Shown: piece by piece, positions 59,301 to 64,000 of the stretch
Layout: each line of letters starts with the position of its first letter
Position numbering within the stretch: the first letter of the stretch is position 1
Source: Achaetomiella virescens
Lineage: Eukaryota; Ascomycota; Sordariomycetes; Sordariales; Chaetomiaceae
Direction of reading: 5' to 3'
NCBI GenBank assembly: GCA_031001845.1
Contig: JARNGD010000022.1
Location: forward strand, 124,001 to 188,000
DNA length: 64,000 nucleotides
Program-made: the position numbers and the translations under genes
The notes under the pieces: model-generated
Seen by the model: the letters and a program-made list of their open reading frames with translations, nothing else
Databases searched by the model: none
What the model was told of the DNA's origin: nothing

Positions 59301-59911
59301 GCGGCAGGCAGCGGTACACTTAGCAACCGTCATCTCGGCGTTCGGGATACCACCGGCACCGTAGGTAAGAGCGCGGCCCGTCGTTCCCTCCGCATAGCAC
59401 CCCATTTGCTCCCAGCCATTGACGCCCGGGTTCGTCGAAGGTCCAGTGATGTCGGTGGTGTGGAACAGCGTGAGTCTGCTGCCGGCTCCGCAGGGCTCGG
59501 TCGCGGCACCCGAGCAGGGCATGTTGCAGACCGAGTCGTCAACCTTGGTCGCTCCGGCCGCAATGCCGCTACCGCACCAGCACTCGACTGAGTATTCAGT
59601 GCCGGCATAGGGAAAGCCCTTGGAGTGGCAGAAGTTGAGGCAGGCTTCAATTGTCATGGCGGCGCCATCGGCGTAGTTGGCGCTGTTCAGCGTCCTGCCC
59701 GGTACGTCGACGTAGCATCCTTGATACGACCAGGCGCCGGGGAGAGTCGCGGGGATGGAAAGTTGGGCAAGCGAAAGCGGCAACTGCGGACAAGTCAGCC
59801 AGATATCCCTTTCTTGCCAGGACTGGACCGAGTCCAAGACGGCAGCGAGAAAGCCCGTACCGACGAAAGGAGAAAGGAAGAAAAGAGTGTCCTTGATGGT
59901 GAGGCCTTCAT
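56383..59911 (-). CDS. Secreted WSC-domain copper radical oxidase (glyoxal oxidase, AA5_1 type), frame broken
   Basis: Secreted enzyme that would oxidise aldehydes or alpha-hydroxycarbonyls and release H2O2. The ATG at 59911 gives MKASPSRTLFSSFLLSS, then an intron (59784-59860), then LPLSLAQ: a signal peptide. Five WSC (Cys-rich glycan-binding) modules follow, starting WSYQGCYVD, WEQMGCYAEG, DWYGCRTEA, WTYQGCWTEG and WEYQGCAED. The oxidase domain holds the expected copper-site blocks: VFCAAGVTLPDKAGRQLNVG (cross-linked Cys), NNLYPFTAVLPGGG (radical Tyr), ARMYHSEAITLLDGRVLISG (Tyr-His) and THGNSMGARTIMPRVSC (His). A C-terminal domain ends PQAPDFSVPGI at TGA 56383. Frame changes occur near 58075, 58300, 58530, 57620, 56900 and 56815. 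Introns are seen at about 59194-59253 and near 59035. About 1050 residues. Confidence 0.88.
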
Positions 59912-62900
59912 TGTGAGGACTGGTGCGTCCAGGACGGGACGCCAACACCACACACAGGACAAGGACAAACGAGCGTCAGGGTCGGAGGAAAGCAGAAGCC
60001 AAGGGGAAAGCAACGTGAGACGGTGGGGGCATGCATTTCAAGATATACACAATCCTCCATCCGCTCTTCCCTCAGCCACGAGGCGGGCCCATCTTGCCCA
60101 GCCCGCGATGGGTCGCACCGCCGAATGGACGATGGCTGCTCTCCCTGTTCTCTGGGAACGGAATGGACAGGGGTAGCGCCGCCGAGCTAGCAGTGCGAGT
60201 ACCCACGCGATCGAGCAGAACGGGCTGGCCAAGGGGGAGCGAGAAGGAGTGGGCCGAGTCTCCTATCTTGGGCAGGGCGGCGGTCCCAAGGTTGCAGGGG
60301 GATCGGCTGGAGTGCTGGAGTGCAACAGGGGTCCAGGACGACAACAACTCGGAGAGCAGAGACAATGCACCGCGTGGTGGTAAGATTCGTAATCCAGAGA
60401 ATACAGACGGGGACGGCGGGATGCGCTCCTGCACCTCGAGACTGACAGAGGTGATGTTCCTGACGCGCCAACTCGAATCGTGGATATCCTCTGGCGCGCG
60501 GGGCCTCGGGCGCTTACGAGGGAAAATGACGGATGTGGTCGCAGGGAGAAGACTGAGCAGTGCCCGTGCGAGATACAGGGACATGTGTGTGGTGCCTTCA
60601 TCCCACGTCTCTGCCCACCGCGACGACTTGCCCTGGAGAATCCGTTGATTTCGGCTCACAGCCCGTTCGGCACTGTCACTCGCTGCCAGACGGCGGGTTG
60701 AGATCACACAGACATGTGTGAGATGAGCATGCCAAGATGAAAACCCAGATCAGGCTCGCCCCCATGCTCCAGCCCAGGAACCGCGAATCCCATGGGCCTT
60801 GTCAGGAGTGCCGGGTCCGTCTTGGCTGACCAGGACCAATGTGGCCTCGCCAGGAGAACTTCGGCTGCATGGAGCTTTGTGACACCAAGCCATGTCGTGG
60901 TCAATACGAGAAGAACCTGCCGATAGTCCGACATATTGGCCGTACATTTTCTCCCGTTTTCTTGGTCTCTTGGAAGGAAGCCCAGGCTCGCCTTCGCCCG
61001 GCAGCTACGGAGCCCACGTGTCTCACCTGGGCTGGCCGACGCTTTCGCCCATTCTTTCGATCGATGGTGCCAAGTTTTTTGGGCTATTGAAAGATGATCC
61101 TGGCTGCTGGGAATTTGCCACGGGCTATTGACACACGAATCTGATAGACTGAGCTCCCATCATAAAATTGCTGAATTGGTGGCATGAAATCACCTGATGG
61201 GGTCCATCGGCGACTTGCCGTGGTTGTTCGCGTCTGAGAGCAGCATCTCAGCTTTTGTGAAAATGATCAAATAGTCGGCATTGCTGGTGTCGTGGTTGTC
61301 GTCGCGATTGGCTGGCCATCGTTCGAGAATTTTTGAGAGCGAGCTGAGCGCACACAGAAGGAATAGCGCGGCAAGCCAGGCACCCGCCCCACCGTGGCTG
61401 ACAGCATCCGCTCGAGGTGCCTCCAGAAAATCCGACAGTGGGGGGGAGCACAGTCCGCTCAGCGGCACACAACTTTTACCCAATTCAGTGCGTTGTCCTC
61501 TCTTCGAGAGTTACACAGTAGGGACCCTGCCAAGGAATCATCAACATCAACCGTCCTGTGCTCATCGCCGGAGCGCCCTCTCCCCAGCAACTTGAGGGCT
61601 GCGTCGAAATCCGGCAACGACACGGCTGAAAAACAAGGCCCACACATTGGATTGCTCCGATCAAGGGCCAACTCCACCACGACACTTTTGGTCGATCTTT
61701 TGCAAGGTGTTCCTGCCTTGTTCAAGAAGGCGAAGGCCATCTCCACCACAGCCGGAGGCTCCATCGAGAATTCCATGCATAACACATGTCCCAAGCCAAC
61801 ATGGCATTTGGGACTGCAACCAAGTGCACATCAGATCCAGCACTGTCTGCAAGATGCGGTCTTTGCGGGAAGAGGGATTCTGGGTAGTTTTGACCGAGTC
61901 TTTCCCCTCATTCCCCACATTCCGAGGGTTGGGCTTGAGGCAGTTGATCACTGCGGCAGCCAATGTTGGCAGTTGGCTGCTTCCCGGCGCTCACGGAAGC
62001 TGCCCGGCTGATCTTGTGTCGGATTTTCATCTCAATCACCAGTTCCGCTGGAAGGCCGTCATCCGATTGAGATCTCGTCGGCAGAGCCATCCCTTCGGAT
62101 CTTCGATCGCCTCCACACCAGATGTCGACATCTTAAACCTTATTTCATTGTTGTCGTTCGTCATGCCTCTCGACGACGAATGCCCTTTCTCACAACATGG
62201 GAAATCGATAATCTCCCCTTGACGTCGAACGGGCACCTTGAGCGGTGTCTTGGTAACACAGGGCGTGGAGAACAGCCCCTTGCCAAAGCCTGCACCATCT
62301 GAACTCGTATCTGCTTTCACCCCGCCGTCTTACTGCCGATCCAAACGGCCCCCATCCTGGTTCCTCACAAGGCTGGATCAGAAACATCCCAAAAACCACC
62401 GCTGCTTTTCTCGCACCACTCAACAACACATCGCGCTCTTGAATGTCAACCACACCACCTTCGTTTTCGCCTTCTCACGGACATAAGCTCGAGATTGGGC
62501 GCCAAGCATCTACAAGGCTCCCGGATGCTTCCTGACTTGCCGACATTGAACACTGAGCTTCCCCTCGGTCCTGACGTGCCGTATGCCGGACGCTAACACG
62601 ACAGTGGTGGGCCATGCAGGGCAAGCCGACAACGCTTCTGCAATGCGACGCTTCCTGCGGTCTTGGTCGTGTCAGTTCAGTGGTGAAATCGTCCGACAAA
62701 CTGCATCTTGTGCTGCTTCCGGGAATAAGACAAGCCGAGTCCATCCATCAGCGAGTTTGCCCCGACAGCCGGATCCAGCCGGATCACCGAGTCCGACAAC
62801 CGTGAGGTCTCGGGCCAATGCATGTCCTTGCCGCGGCGGTCAGGTATCACCGTGCCGCGCAGCATGCCTCCGGCTGGGCCTCATCGAACGTCGGCCCATT

Positions 62901-64000
62901 CCAAGGAGACCAAGAAGGGCTGAGAGAGCTCTCTTGCACATCGAAAGCCTCTTGGTTTCTTGGATCTTGACTGGATCAGCAGATTTCTGTTCAGAAATCA
63001 GCCCAGTGAGAGCGGGTCCTGGAGGGGAGCCCCCAATATATGTGTCAGCTCGCGCTTCCAGTGGGAAGCACAGCGTCTTGTCTGCGATGCCACCGTAGGA
63101 TTTGAGTTGTGATAGTCGCCTTCCCCGAACCACGGATGCTGGACACCATGGCCGTCAACAACCCCGGATTTACCGGAAATGCCTCGGACATTGCCCATTC
63201 GCGAGCAACGGTTGGAGGTAGGAGACAACCCCTGGTGTGTCCATGGCAACGACCTGTCCACGGTCGATCCCCACTGTGGGCAAAGCATCACTATCCTCCT
63301 CGCCCGCCAGGTGAAACCCAGTCTCATCACATATGGGTACCTCTGATACGCAGGCCCTGAGATGAGCAGCCATACCCCTCATATCTTCTCGACACACAAT
63401 GTATCAATACTCTGTTTGAGCCCTCGTACTTTCAGCCAACCACTGTTCCAAGCACACAACTGAGTGCTTAGACTCAAAGCTCTGCCTTGCTCCTTTGCAA
63501 GTGATGCTGACAGGCAAGTGATTGGAGCCAAAGAAGCCAAACAGGTAGCTTGGTCTCTCACCATCATGATTGGACCTACACTCTGGACCTAGCTCTGCTT
63601 TCATCTCTGCGAGTGCCGGGCTGGGTTGAGTTTTGGTCTTCTCTAACTGGGGGACAATGATAGCAATGTCAGAGGGATGGTCGAGTCAAAGCACCTTTCG
63701 AAGGATATCGTTTCAACCACCCTCAGCCCTGTTACTCATGTTTTCGAGAGTCGAGGCCACTGCTGTGCTCCTACCCGCTCGTTGTTCATGAAACATCTCA
63801 TACATCTCCCAAGCCACCCTTTCCCTCGTCTTCGTCGTGTTCTTCAAGCCATCGTTTCGAGTCACATCCGATCAGACACTTGAGCGAATTTGTATCCTTT
63901 AATGAATGGAGATCTAAATGGAGGTGAAAAAAGAGAAACAAGGATCCCGGGAAGGAGGAAGAAGAGAAAGAAAGGGAAAGAGAGACAAGCCATGCAGAGC
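59912..64000. other. Gene-free stretch to the window end
   Basis: About 4.1 kb upstream of the oxidase in which I recognise no gene. Open frames of up to about 210 codons on both strands give Ser/Arg/Pro/Cys-rich translations without domains or convincing introns. A gene may begin beyond the right edge. Confidence 0.45.

Overview
The window reads as nuclear DNA of a filamentous ascomycete, most likely a Sordariomycete (Sordariales/Chaetomiaceae type). The evidence is short introns of about 50-130 nt with GTRNGT donors and YAG acceptors, GC-rich coding DNA, genes on both strands with no operon logic, and gene families typical of moulds. No rRNA, tRNA or CRISPR array was found.

Layout. 0-3 kb: gene-poor, with a polypyrimidine tract, then a small secreted protein. 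3.8-11.2 kb: an MFS transporter and, divergent across a 1.7 kb spacer, a C2H2 plus Zn2Cys6 transcription factor. 12.2-12.7 kb: fragment of an FTA2-like gene. 13-21.6 kb: class I alpha-mannosidase (GH47), amino-acid permease, and an NTF2-like conserved fungal protein. 23.2-24.0 kb: a second FTA2-like remnant beside a 2.6 kb Mutator-like transposon with terminal inverted repeats (24.3-26.9 kb). 27.1-32.8 kb: ATG10, a U1A/U2B''-type spliceosomal protein, the Arp2/3 subunit ARPC1 and an FAD monooxygenase. 33.5-39.6 kb: polo kinase, OPA3-like protein and a conserved hypothetical. 39.6-43.7 kb: no recognisable gene. 43.7-55 kb: a four-helix membrane protein (DUF7727-like), an RTC3/SBDS-domain protein, a RhoGEF, the proteasome chaperone NAS2/PSMD9 and the Ran GTPase. 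56.4-59.9 kb: a secreted copper radical (glyoxal) oxidase with five WSC modules. 59.9-64 kb: no recognisable gene.

Most genes are unrelated housekeeping loci. Possible functional pairings are the divergent transporter/regulator pair (3.8-11.2 kb), and RhoGEF, Ran, ARPC1 and polo kinase as general cytoskeleton, transport and cell-cycle genes.

The dominant oddity is that nearly every conserved gene is broken by single-base indels, mostly one-base deletions and often in G/C homopolymers, while splice sites and protein similarity on both sides stay intact. I count about 25-30 cases. This looks like consensus error from uncorrected long reads rather than pseudogenisation. Coordinates below therefore describe gene extents, and the true reading frame must be joined across the breaks named in each entry. 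I found no convincing undescribed system. The two FTA2-like remnants beside the transposon and the five-WSC oxidase are the most distinctive biology.
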